DNA from: Variovorax beijingensis
GTDB taxonomy: Bacteria; Pseudomonadota; Gammaproteobacteria; Burkholderiales; Burkholderiaceae_C
NCBI RefSeq assembly: GCF_007828835.1
Contig: NZ_VIVL01000001.1
Span: 310,001 to 374,000 of the forward strand
Direction of reading: 5' to 3'
Length of the DNA stretch: 64,000 bases
The translations under genes were made by a program, and so were the position numbers. Under the pieces are notes generated by a model. That model was not told the DNA's origin. It saw nothing but the letters and a program-made list of their open reading frames with translations, and made no database searches. How positions within the stretch are numbered: position 1 is the first letter of the stretch; each line of letters opens with the position of its first letter. Positions 49,804-58,700 of this stretch are shown here, one piece after another.

Positions 49804-52074
49804 GTGACCGCGCTCAGGCGCCACTGGCCGCGCATTGCCATCACCCTGCTGCCGGTCCTGCTCGCGCTGGCGCATGCCACCGGCCTCTGGCGCCTGGATG
49901 CCATCGACCGGCTCGACCACCTGATCTACGACACGCGACTGCGCGCCACCATGCCGGGCACGCTCGATCCGCGCATCGTGATCGTCGACGTCGACGACGC
50001 CAGCCTCACCCGGCAGGGCCAATGGCCCTGGTCGCGCGACAAGCTGGCCCGGCTCACCCGGGAACTCACCGGGCGGCAGCAGGCGGCGGCGCTGGGCTTC
50101 GACGTGATGTTCGTCGAGCCCGACCGGAGCGCCGGCCTCGACAAGCTGCGCCAGATCGCACGCGGCCCGCTGCGCGACATGCCGGGCCTGTCTGAGGAAA
50201 TCGACCGGCTCGCCCCCACGCTCGACAACGACGCCATCTTTGCCGCCGCCATGCAGGGCCAGCGCGTGGCGCTCGGCTACTACTTCACGCGCACCGAAAA
50301 GTCCGGCGCCAAGGGCCAGCTGCCGCCGGCCCCCGTGCTGCAGGCCGGGGCCTTTCCGCCGGGCCGCGGCTATGCCACGGCCTGGAACGGCTTTGGCGCC
50401 AGCCTGCCCGTGCTGGCCGCTGCCGCGCCGGCGGCGGGCTTTCTCAACACCCTGGTCATGTCCAACGGCGACGGCGTCATCCGCGCCGTGCCGCTCATTG
50501 CCCGCTATGAAGGCGACCGCGCCCTGCCCGGCTACTACGAATCGCTGGGGCTCGCCGTCTACCGGCTCGCCAGCGGCACGCCGCCCGTGCGGCCGGCCTT
50601 TGCATCGGGCGGCGCCGCGCCCCCGCTCCAGTCCTTGCTGGTCGGCGGCCTGCGCATACCCGTCAACGAAGCCGCTTCCATGCAGGTGCCTTTCCGCGGC
50701 CCCGGCGGCGCGCACGGCGGCTCGTTCCGCTACGTGTCCGCCGGCGACGTGCTCGAAGGCCGGCTCGCCCCCGGCGAGCTGAAGGACCGCATCGTGCTCG
50801 TCGGCGCCACCGCCCCGGGCCTGCAAGACCTGCGCGCCACCCCCGTCGGCGCTGCCTTTCCCGGCGTCGAAGTGCATGCCAACATCGTCTCGGCCATGCT
50901 CGACCACCGCCTGCTCGCCGTGCCCGACTACGCCCCCGGCTACGAAGTGCTCAGCGTGCTGGCCGCGGGCCTGGTGCTGGCGCTGGGCCTGTCGCTGCTG
51001 CCGGCCCCGCGCGCGGTGGTGCTTGCCATTGCCACCGTCGCGGCCCTGGTCGGCGTCAACGCCTGGCTCTACCAGCGCCACAGCCTCGTGCTGCCGCTCG
51101 CTTCCGCGCTGGCCATGGCCGCGCTCGCCTTTGCCTTCAACATGGGCTGGGGCTACTTCGTCGAATCGCGCGCCCGCCGCGGCCTGGTGCGGCTCTTCGG
51201 CACCTACGTGCCGCCGCAGCTGGTCGACGAAATGCTCGCGACGCCCGGCCGCTACAGCATGCGCGCCGAGAGCAAGACCATGACCGTCATGTTCTGCGAC
51301 ATGCGCAACTTCACCCGCCTGTCCGAGCAAATGGCCCCGGCCGAACTGCAGGCCTTCCTGAACAACGTGTTCAACCGGCTCACCCACGTCATCAGCACCC
51401 ACCGCGGCACCGTCGACAAATACATGGGCGACTGCGTCATGGCCTTCTGGGGCGCCCCCATCGACACCCCCGACCACGCCACCCTGGCCGTGCGCGCCGC
51501 GCTCGACATGGCCGAGGCCGTGCGCGACATCAACAACATCCACCGCACCACCGGCCGCCCCGAGATCAGCGTGGGCATCGGCCTCAACAGCGGCGTCATG
51601 AGCGTGGGCGACATGGGCTCGGCCGCGCGGCGCAGCTACACCGTGGTGGGCGATGCGGTCAACCTCGCCTCCCGCCTCGAAGGCCTGAGCGTGCACTACG
51701 GCGTGGAGATCGTCGCCAGCGGCGCCACCCGCGAACTCGCGCCCGGCTTCGTCTGGCAGGAGCTCGACAGCGTGCTCGTCAAGGGCCGCGCCCAGGCCGT
51801 GGCCGTGTTCACGCCGCTGGGCGCCGCCACCGAGCAAACCGGGGCGCCCACGCCTGCCGCACTGCAGCAATCCGCCCAGCTGCAGCGCTGGGCCGAAGTA
51901 CTTGCCGCCTACCGCCGCCAGGACTGGGCCGTGGGCCGGAACTTGCTGGATCCGCTCCTGGCCGCGGATGCCAAAAAAGTCCTTTACCAGCTCTACGCAC
52001 AACGATTAGCCTCCATGGCATTGCGGCCCCAGGACCCCGAATGGGACGGCGCAACCCGGTTCGAAACCAAATGA
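49804..52074 (+). CDS. CHASE2-domain class III adenylate/guanylate cyclase
   Basis: This is a 756-residue inner-membrane protein starting with GTG. An N-terminal membrane helix leads to a periplasmic CHASE2 sensor (about residues 35-375), then three membrane helices (about 375-455) and a cytosolic class III cyclase domain (about 490-675). Metal-binding aspartates are D499 (MFCDMRNF) and D543 (KYMGD). The VKGR segment near residue 658 belongs to the catalytic domain. It would convert ATP to cAMP (or GTP to cGMP) in response to an external signal. A cyclic-nucleotide phosphodiesterase follows at once. Confidence 0.93.
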   Translation: MTALRRHWPRIAITLLPVLLALAHATGLWRLDAIDRLDHLIYDTRLRATMPGTLDPRIVIVDVDDASLTRQGQWPWSRDKLARLTRELTGRQQAAALGFDVMFVEPDRSAGLDKLRQIARGPLRDMPGLSEEIDRLAPTLDNDAIFAAAMQGQRVALGYYFTRTEKSGAKGQLPPAPVLQAGAFPPGRGYATAWNGFGASLPVLAAAAPAAGFLNTLVMSNGDGVIRAVPLIARYEGDRALPGYYESLGLAVYRLASGTPPVRPAFASGGAAPPLQSLLVGGLRIPVNEAASMQVPFRGPGGAHGGSFRYVSAGDVLEGRLAPGELKDRIVLVGATAPGLQDLRATPVGAAFPGVEVHANIVSAMLDHRLLAVPDYAPGYEVLSVLAAGLVLALGLSLLPAPRAVVLAIATVAALVGVNAWLYQRHSLVLPLASALAMAALAFAFNMGWGYFVESRARRGLVRLFGTYVPPQLVDEMLATPGRYSMRAESKTMTVMFCDMRNFTRLSEQMAPAELQAFLNNVFNRLTHVISTHRGTVDKYMGDCVMAFWGAPIDTPDHATLAVRAALDMAEAVRDINNIHRTTGRPEISVGIGLNSGVMSVGDMGSAARRSYTVVGDAVNLASRLEGLSVHYGVEIVASGATRELAPGFVWQELDSVLVKGRAQAVAVFTPLGAATEQTGAPTPAALQQSAQLQRWAEVLAAYRRQDWAVGRNLLDPLLAADAKKVLYQLYAQRLASMALRPQDPEWDGATRFETK

Positions 52075-52109
52075 CGGCAGCAGAAGACACAAGCAGAGGG
52101 GCTCTCACA

Positions 52110-52913
52110 ATGCAGGTTCGCGTGCTGGGTTGCTCGGGCGCCATTGCCAAGGACTGCCGGACCACCTCGTTCCTGATCGACACCGACCTGCTCGTCGATG
52201 CGGGCACCGGCGTGGGCGACCTCACCCTCGAAGAAATGGCCGGCATCGACGACGTGGTGCTCACCCACAGCCACCTCGACCACATCGCCGCGCTGCCCCT
52301 CATGCTCGACGCCGTGGCCGGCCGCCGCACCCGCCCGCTGCGCGTGCACGCCCTGCGCGCCACCATCGAGGCGCTGCGCGCCCACGTGTTCAACAACGTC
52401 ATCTGGCCCGACTTCGAAAGCATTCCCAGCCCCGAGGCGCCCTTCGTGAGCTTTCACGACATTGCCGTGGGCCAGGTGCTGCAGCTGGGCACCGCCGCCC
52501 CCAAGCGCATCGAGGTGCTGCCGGCCGTGCACACCGTGCCCGCCTGCGGCTTTGCCGTGAGCCGCGCCGAGGGCGGCGCCAACTGGGTCTTCACCGGCGA
52601 CACCGAGCGCAACACCCCCTTCTGGGACCGCCTCAACGCGCTGGACGTGGCCATGCTCGTCATCGAAACGGCATTCAGCAACCGCGAGCAGGCCCTGGCC
52701 GAACGCAGCCTGCACCTGTCGCCCCGGGCGCTGGCCGACGAGCTGGCGCATATCGACCCGGGCAAGCAGTTTCCGATTTACATCACCCACACCAAGCCGG
52801 CGGAAACCGAGGAGATCATGTGGCAGATCGAGGATCTGGCTGGGCACCAGGTGGCGGGGTTGGCGCAGCGGGATATTCGGTGGTTGAAGGCGGATGGGGT
52901 GCTGACGTTTTGA
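52110..52913 (+). CDS. Class II 3',5'-cyclic-nucleotide phosphodiesterase (metallo-beta-lactamase fold)
   Basis: This protein of about 267 residues has the metal-binding THSHLDH motif near residue 52, further histidines in AVHTVPACG and HTKPAE, and the class II cAMP phosphodiesterase pattern. It hydrolyses cAMP or cGMP. An alternative start at 52071 would overlap the cyclase stop (ATGA) and add 13 residues, suggesting translational coupling. Synthesis and removal of the second messenger are thus encoded together. Confidence 0.9.
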   Translation: MQVRVLGCSGAIAKDCRTTSFLIDTDLLVDAGTGVGDLTLEEMAGIDDVVLTHSHLDHIAALPLMLDAVAGRRTRPLRVHALRATIEALRAHVFNNVIWPDFESIPSPEAPFVSFHDIAVGQVLQLGTAAPKRIEVLPAVHTVPACGFAVSRAEGGANWVFTGDTERNTPFWDRLNALDVAMLVIETAFSNREQALAERSLHLSPRALADELAHIDPGKQFPIYITHTKPAETEEIMWQIEDLAGHQVAGLAQRDIRWLKADGVLTF

Positions 52914-52933
52914 GGCTGGAACGCCGCGGGCGC

Positions 52934-52947
52934 TGACAAAATTGTCA
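52934..52947. promoter_or_regulatory. TGACA-N4-TGTCA inverted repeat upstream of pilA
   Basis: TGACA (52934-52938) and TGTCA (52943-52947) form an inverted repeat about 100 bp upstream of the sigma-54-like promoter. TGTC motifs occur in binding sites of PilR, the enhancer-binding activator of pilin genes in Pseudomonas. It may instead help end transcription of the phosphodiesterase gene. Confidence 0.4.
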
Positions 52948-53042
52948 CGACTCGTAGCATTTGAGGGCCGTTTTCGTCACTCAATGTAACTTGTGTGGGT
53001 ATAAAGTACTCGATTTCGCCGCCACAGAGCCTCGGGACAGCA

Positions 53043-53057
53043 TGGCACAGATGCTGC
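53043..53057 (+). promoter_or_regulatory. Sigma-54 (RpoN) promoter of the pilin gene
   Basis: TGGCACAGATGCTGC has the -24 GG and -12 GC exactly ten bases apart, and nearly matches TGGCAC-N5-TTGC. It lies 59 bp upstream of the pilin start codon. RpoN/PilR control is known for pilA in Pseudomonas and other bacteria. Neither rpoN nor pilRS is in the window. Confidence 0.75.
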
Positions 53058-53116
53058 GGAAGTTGCTGCGCTCCGGGCTTGGTTCCCGGGCTCTACAAAC
53101 CAACCTGGAGTTTTGA

Positions 53117-53632
53117 ATGAACCGTCGTTCTATCGCACGTAACGTGCAAAAGGGTTTCACCCTTATCGAATTGATGATCGTTGTGGCGATCATTGGTATT
53201 TTGGCTGCTGTGGCTCTGCCGGCGTACAACGACTATGTGACGCGCGCTCAAGTTGCAGAGCCCGTGGAACTGGTGGGCGGATTGAAAGCTCCGTTGGCAG
53301 AATTTGGCGCCAATCAAAGCGCTTGGCCTACCTTGGTTCAGGCAACCGGAGCTCCCGATCAGGTTGTAGCCGCTACCGCAATCCCTGCCAACCTTACCGG
53401 CAAATATTCGACTTTGGCCACGACTATCACCGGAACTTACCCCGCCGGATCGCTGACGGCTACCATGCGCGCCAATTCGCGTGCATCCGGTACGACGGTC
53501 GTTTTCAACACGACGGACGGTGGCGCTAACTGGAGCTGCAACAGCGGAACCGTGGCAAATAAGTTCCTTCCCCAAGCTTGCCGTGAAGCAAGCGCCGGAA
53601 CTGCCGCTCCCGCTCCCGCTCCCGCTCCCTAA
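53117..53632 (+). CDS. pilA: Type IV major pilin
   Basis: This 171-residue prepilin has a 13-residue leader ending in QKG, followed by [10 protein letters not shown], with the conserved Glu at position 5 of the mature protein. The N-terminal helix carries a YNDYVTRAQ segment. A C-terminal disulfide loop (Cys in WSCNSG and in PQAC) is followed by an unusual tail of Ser, Gly, Thr and then four Ala-Pro units. GGAG precedes the start. A terminator follows. It would be the main subunit of type IV pili used for twitching, adhesion or DNA uptake; its composition is less G+C-rich than core genes. Confidence 0.95.
   Translation: MNRRSIARNVQKGFTLIELMIVVAIIGILAAVALPAYNDYVTRAQVAEPVELVGGLKAPLAEFGANQSAWPTLVQATGAPDQVVAATAIPANLTGKYSTLATTITGTYPAGSLTATMRANSRASGTTVVFNTTDGGANWSCNSGTVANKFLPQACREASAGTAAPAPAPAP
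53606..53629 (+). repeat. Hexanucleotide tandem repeat in the pilin C-terminus
   Basis: Four perfect GCTCCC units encode the Ala-Pro repeat that ends the pilin, immediately before TAA. Hexamer repeats can expand or shrink by slippage without changing the frame, so the tail length could vary between strains. Confidence 0.9.
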
Positions 53633-53651
53633 TGGCCTGATGACTGGCAAG

Positions 53652-53674
53652 AGCCGCCTTCGGGCGGCTTTTTT
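53652..53674 (+). terminator. Rho-independent terminator of pilA
   Basis: AGCCGCC (53652-53658) pairs with GGCGGCT (53663-53669) across a TTCG tetraloop and is followed by TTTTT. It lies 20 bp after the pilin stop and limits transcription into the next gene. Confidence 0.92.
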
Positions 53675-53704
53675 ATTGGCATCAATACTGTTCTCGGTAT
53701 AAAA

Positions 53705-54874
53705 ATGCATCAAGCCAAGATTTCATCCCAACAAGAACGTAATTTGGTATCCCCAATGTGGGACTTTTTACTCTTGGGAGGAGGATCGGTCATAGCACTG
53801 TTGCTAATCAAGTTGATTTTTCTGACTTATGAAAAAGAAGAAGGAGTGGCGTTGTCGCTAATGCTAACCTTATTTCTTTCAAATCTCATAAATCATCCTC
53901 ATTTCGCCCATTCATATCAAATTTTCTATTCAAATTTTCGAGAGAAGATTGGGTCTTTGAAGTATGAAAGAAGCTTGCGGTCAAGGTATTTTTTTGTTGG
54001 GATTTTCCTTCCGCCTTTGATCATTGGTGGACTGCTTTGTCTACTTTTTTTAGAGCTGCCTCGAGTATTTGGACTCGCAGCGAACACAATGTTCTTCTTT
54101 GTCGGATGGCACTACGTAAAACAAGGCTATGGAATGGCAATGTTGGACGCAGCGCTGAAGAAGAAATTTTTCAATTCGATGGAGAAGAAATCTCTTCTCC
54201 AAAATGCATATGCCGTGTGGATTTTTTCTTGGGTATTGATAAATTTTAGCCTTCAAGGTAATTCTACAAAATACTTCGGAGTGTCCTATTTTGTCGTTCC
54301 AATCCCTGTCTGGCTTTTGGCGATTTCGGCCGTGGGATGCACTTGGTTCTCGTGCCGACTTTTGCTAGTGCTGGTGCGCCGCTTTCGTTCGGATGTGCCC
54401 TTGCCTGTCAATGGTGTGGTCGCGTATTTAGTGACCCTCTACGTTTGGTTGCTGTTTCGTGATCCCATTGCGATCCTGTGGATTCCGCTATTTCACTCCC
54501 TCCAATATTTAACGGTTGTTTGGCGGTTCAAGATAAATAAGATAACTTCGGAGAGAAGTTCGCCGGTGAGCCCTGTATATCGAATTGCCATCTTTGCTGC
54601 CATAGGGTTTGGGTTGGGTTATATGGCTTTTTGGAGATTCCCAGAATGGCTGGATGCTAATGTTTCTTATAATAAGGAAATTTTCGGACCCTCTGCCTTT
54701 TTTTATATTTCCTGGATATTTATTAACATCCACCATTATTTCATTGACTCCATAATGTGGAGGAAAGGAAACATGGATGTCATGCAATATCTGTTTGAGT
54801 CCCCCGTGCCTATTGTTGCGCCGAAGGGGAAGAAAGATTGTTCAAGTCCCGAAACGGGAGTTGTCACTACTTAA
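53705..54874 (+). CDS. AT-rich polytopic membrane protein of unknown function next to the pilin
   Basis: This 389-residue protein has at least eight hydrophobic segments. Histidines sit in conserved-looking places at helix ends: NHPHFAHSY near residue 62, GWHYVKQGYG near 135, PLFHSLQYL near 262 and NIHHYFID near 345. I do not recognise a family with certainty; the histidine pattern recalls membrane di-metal enzymes, but the spacing does not match desaturase or hydroxylase boxes. Base composition is very unlike the neighbours (one line of 60 bases, 53881-53940, has 17 G+C), which points to horizontal transfer. No clear ribosome binding site precedes ATG 53705; 53758 is an alternative. Accessory genes that modify pilin often lie at this place. 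Confidence 0.75.
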   Translation: MHQAKISSQQERNLVSPMWDFLLLGGGSVIALLLIKLIFLTYEKEEGVALSLMLTLFLSNLINHPHFAHSYQIFYSNFREKIGSLKYERSLRSRYFFVGIFLPPLIIGGLLCLLFLELPRVFGLAANTMFFFVGWHYVKQGYGMAMLDAALKKKFFNSMEKKSLLQNAYAVWIFSWVLINFSLQGNSTKYFGVSYFVVPIPVWLLAISAVGCTWFSCRLLLVLVRRFRSDVPLPVNGVVAYLVTLYVWLLFRDPIAILWIPLFHSLQYLTVVWRFKINKITSERSSPVSPVYRIAIFAAIGFGLGYMAFWRFPEWLDANVSYNKEIFGPSAFFYISWIFINIHHYFIDSIMWRKGNMDVMQYLFESPVPIVAPKGKKDCSSPETGVVTT

Positions 54875-54947
54875 GAAAATCTCGACTAGCAAACTCTGAC
54901 GCAGACGGGAAATGCTAAACCTGAAGCCTGTGCCAAGATTCAAGGGT

Positions 54948-55655
54948 TCACTTGAACCTATTGTCAAATACCACCTCTACTCGCACGCGCGATTTGACAT
55001 TTAGCCCCGCTAGTTGGCCCGGTAAAAAAGGCGCAGCGATGAAGGCTTCGCGCGCCACCTGCTCGAACATCGGTGGAAGCCTTGTTCCCTCCGCAGCCAC
55101 ATGCTTCACATGTCCCTCTTCATCAATGAAAAGGGACAGAACACCCACGTAGCGCTCAGCGGAGAATTCGCCCTCCGGCGTGTTCAGAACAATGGCCGTA
55201 AGCGCAGATGGTGAAATCGTGAGTTGCGAACGAGGAATGTAGTCACTGCCGTCGAAGTCGGCCGATGGCGTGTCTTCATCGGGCCGCGATTGGACGTCAG
55301 CCGCACTCGCCAACGCGGTTTGCTCAATGACGGGCTGCGACGATGTGCCGAGCTTGGATGTATTCGTACGAGCGCCTGCCGGGTTGACCACGGCTTCAGC
55401 TAGGGGAAAAAGCGCTGTCGATCCGACAACGTGCCGTGGTTTGCGTCGATCCGCGGTTTCGGCGATGGCAGTTGTCCTCCTTGGTCGCTCGGGAATCACC
55501 CGTACCCGCGTCGCTCCAGGCGCGGTGCCACCGACATCTCGAGCCCCGGGGTTCGAGAGCAATGCCGGCGAAGGCGTCACCCGATAGGCGAGCACTGCCG
55601 CGTGCAGTGACACGGAGAGGGCCACGCACAGCAGCATCGGTTGCATGCCAGGCAT
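54948..55655 (-). CDS. TonB-like protein with C-terminal TonB domain
   Basis: This 235-residue protein has an N-terminal membrane anchor (LLCVALSVSLHAAVLAY, about residues 7-23), a long polar periplasmic stretch and a C-terminal domain like the TonB C-terminus (VGVLSLFIDEEGHVKHV to the end, about 165-235). The middle part is not the Pro-Glu/Pro-Lys rich spacer of true TonB. Neither exbB nor exbD is nearby. It is the last minus-strand gene after pilY1, separated by 65 bp, and may belong to the pilus operon. It may serve in envelope or pilus function rather than iron uptake. Confidence 0.65.
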   Translation of the reverse strand: MPGMQPMLLCVALSVSLHAAVLAYRVTPSPALLSNPGARDVGGTAPGATRVRVIPERPRRTTAIAETADRRKPRHVVGSTALFPLAEAVVNPAGARTNTSKLGTSSQPVIEQTALASAADVQSRPDEDTPSADFDGSDYIPRSQLTISPSALTAIVLNTPEGEFSAERYVGVLSLFIDEEGHVKHVAAEGTRLPPMFEQVAREAFIAAPFLPGQLAGLNVKSRVRVEVVFDNRFK

Positions 55656-55720
55656 CCCACTCCCGCCGGCGCGGAACTCTGATGTGACCGCACTGCCACG
55701 CACTGCTGTCCCATTTGCCG

Positions 55721-58700
55721 TTAGTCGGCGAGCTCCCGCCACGAGGTGCGAAGCGGGTTGCTGCCGGAACCCGGTGGGTTGCCACCCGACTCTCCTCGCA
55801 AGGCGCCATCCGTCGTCGGCCGAACCACGATGGTGCTGCCGTCCTTCAGCTTGACCCAGCTCTGGCCGGCAATCAGCGAGCTGGCGCTCCAGAGTTCGCC
55901 CGCGTTCACGAGAGAGCCCGAACCGTCGGTTGCGTTCAGGAAGTAACGCCAGGAAGAGCCGCCCGAGCTGCAGGCGTCGCCGTTCGGGATGCCCGTGGCC
56001 ACCGAAAGGACGCCGAACTGAAGCGCGAGGTTGGTGAACACGCGCTCGCCGGTGTGCGGCAGGTCGGCCCACCAGCCGTTGTTGGTGGTCCAGTTGACCG
56101 GGTTCTTGGTGATCGTTGCCGTGTTGCCCGAGACGGTGAAAGTTTGTTTCACCATGCCGATGTTGGTGCGAACGTCTCCCATGCCGGTGTCGGTCAGCGA
56201 ATCCTTCACGGCGTAGATGGTTTGCTGTGTGGTGTCTTCCACGTCGGCAGCGCCGAGATAGCGGCCGGTCGCAACGATGATCACCGGCTTGCCCGAGACT
56301 TCAACGGTTTCAGGCCGTGTGGTGATCGGCTGCGGCGTGGTCGCATTGACCTGGAACTTCGCAAGCAGCAGCGCCCCTTGATTCGGCAGCACGAGGTTGT
56401 CGACATCGAAGCGCCAGAGGTTGCCTTGAAGGTCGCCCCCGTAAAAGCGCTTGGACGTGTTGTCCGACACATCGTCGATCCAGGTATTGATCTTCGCAAG
56501 GCCACTCGGATCGCTGGCTGTGCCGGCCGTGGTGGGAATGTCGCCCGTAATAACCTTGACGCCGGTATTCGCATTTACGACATAGAGGCGCCCCTTGCCG
56601 TCGCCACCGCCGCCATCGCTCCCGTTGTTGTAGCCCGAGGCGAACACCACGACCCAGGTGCCGTCCTTGCGCTTGGTAATGACGGGGTTGCCAAAGGTGA
56701 GGCCGAGATTGGCATCGGTGAACTCCCACAAGGCCTTGGGGCTTTCAGGATCCGTGATGTCTAGGGCGTAGTAGCCGCGGCCACCCTTGTTGAGCCCGCC
56801 GACGAGGATGGTCTTCCAGTCTGAGCCCACCTTGATGTCGCCAATGACTGGGGCGCCATCGACGAAGTACCGGTGCCTCGATTCGTAGCTCGTGTCCGCT
56901 AGCCTGTACATCTCGGGCATCACGATGCTGGGTACGTAGGCCCAGCGCTCTGTTCCGGCGTCAGTGCCGCCGGCAGAAAACGCATGCAGCATGCCGTCGT
57001 TGGCGCCCACGTAGACCATGGGCTTGCGGTCCTTCTTTGCAACCACGAAGCTGCTGTAGCCGGCATCGCTGTAGGTGAAGGGCGGCTTGCCCACATAGGC
57101 CGGGGCGCCGTTGATGATGTCGCCCAGAACGCCGCCGGCGCGGGGACGGTACAGCGCGCGGGTAGTTCCGTTGGCGGTACTGGCTGACTCGAAGGTGCGG
57201 TCGCCGCGCAGGAACTTGACGAGGTTGTCGCCGCTGTTGATTTTCGCTTTCTCGTCAGCCGTGGCGTCGTTCAGGCATTGCACCGCCACCAGGGTACGCG
57301 AGCACAGGTTGCTGAAATAGGTGCCATAGCCGTCCGCATCCAGGTTGGTCCACTCGAAAGCCCGCAGTGTGGTGGTGTTGGGCTGGCGATAGTAGATCTT
57401 GCGGTTGGCATAAGGTGTTGCATTGAGCTTCGCCTTGGCGGACCAGACCGCCGTTGTACCGATGGCACCTGTGTCGCCGTTAAGAGTGAAAGCTTCGACA
57501 TCGCCGCTCCACTTCTTGGTGGTGTAGCTGGCCTTGTAGACCTGGTTGTTGTCGCCGGCGACGAGTTCCAGCGCGCTGGTAGATGCAGCCGAGGAGGTGC
57601 CGGAGACTTCCTGGATGGTATTGACGACGCCGCTGATGGCCTCGGCCAACGCCGTAGCGTTGAGTGCCGAGTAGTACTGGCCGCGGCCGTTGACGGCGGC
57701 GTGCCAGAGGTCGTCGATGTTGGTGGCTTCACCGCCGCTGTCACTGATATCCGGCGCAGGCCAGTTTGCCGCGCCATTGACTAGGTCAACATAGGAGCCT
57801 GAGGTCTGCGTCAGGTAGTTGCGGTCGTAGTCGAGCGTGCCGTTCACACCCAGCCCGATGGTGAACGTGGTCATGTGCTGGCTGGTCGCGGTGTCGCGGC
57901 CTGCGGGCACGATGTTGTTGGAGCACACATCCTGTTCCGAGCCGGAGGCCGACGATTTGCAGTTGCCAAGACCCGTGGTGCGCAGGTCCGTGTTGTAGTA
58001 GTACGCAGCTACGTCAGCCAGCGTGTTGCTGGTACCCGCGTCTTTCATGGGGCGGGCCTCTGTGCCGTCCTGCTGGCCCACTTCGCTTGAGCCATCAAGT
58101 TGGAGCGGGCCGTAGCTGGTGGTTTCGCTGCCTGTATTCCAGTAGCCGTCCGTTGAGAGCAGCGCATAGTTGCGCTGGCAGGAGTACTGCATCGGATCGT
58201 AGGTCTGGCCGCTCATCTTTTTCGCAAAGTAGCGGCCGGCCTTGGAGAGCGCGCCTCTCAACGGCGTGTTGGAAGTGCCTGTGGCCGCATAGAGCTTTGA
58301 ATAGAACGTTTCCTTCTGCGTGTCACCGAAATCGTCGACGTCCTGAAACCCGGAGTTCGTCACGACGCCTGTATTGCTGATGGTCGTGAACCCGACGCGA
58401 TAACTTGAGTCGAGCGCCTGCATGGCTTTGCCGGTGGCGGTGCGCATCAGGAGCCGGCGGGTGCGGTAGTAGGAATACCAGTTGGCGTAGTTTTGCGCTT
58501 CAGCGGACGTGCTGGTTACAACCACTGGCGCGAAAAGAGCTCTGCCCGCCGAGTCGGTCACTGCGTAGTGGCATTCTGTATAGAAGGTGTTCTGGATGAC
58601 CGCAGTGCTGCTGTACTTCCAGTCCATCTTGGGTTGGCTGCCCTTGTAAACGTAGTAAATACTGCCAAGGCGCGCAATCGCCCAAGAGGTGGCATTGCCA

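Noticed and set aside
53705-54874. Fatty acid desaturase or hydroxylase
   Set aside because: Histidines are frequent, but their spacing does not give the three boxes (H-x3/4-H, H-x2-HH, H-x2-HH) that are clear in the protein at 24555-25478.
54948-55655. A classical TonB for iron uptake
   Set aside because: There is no Pro-Glu/Pro-Lys spacer, no exbB or exbD and no receptor gene nearby.
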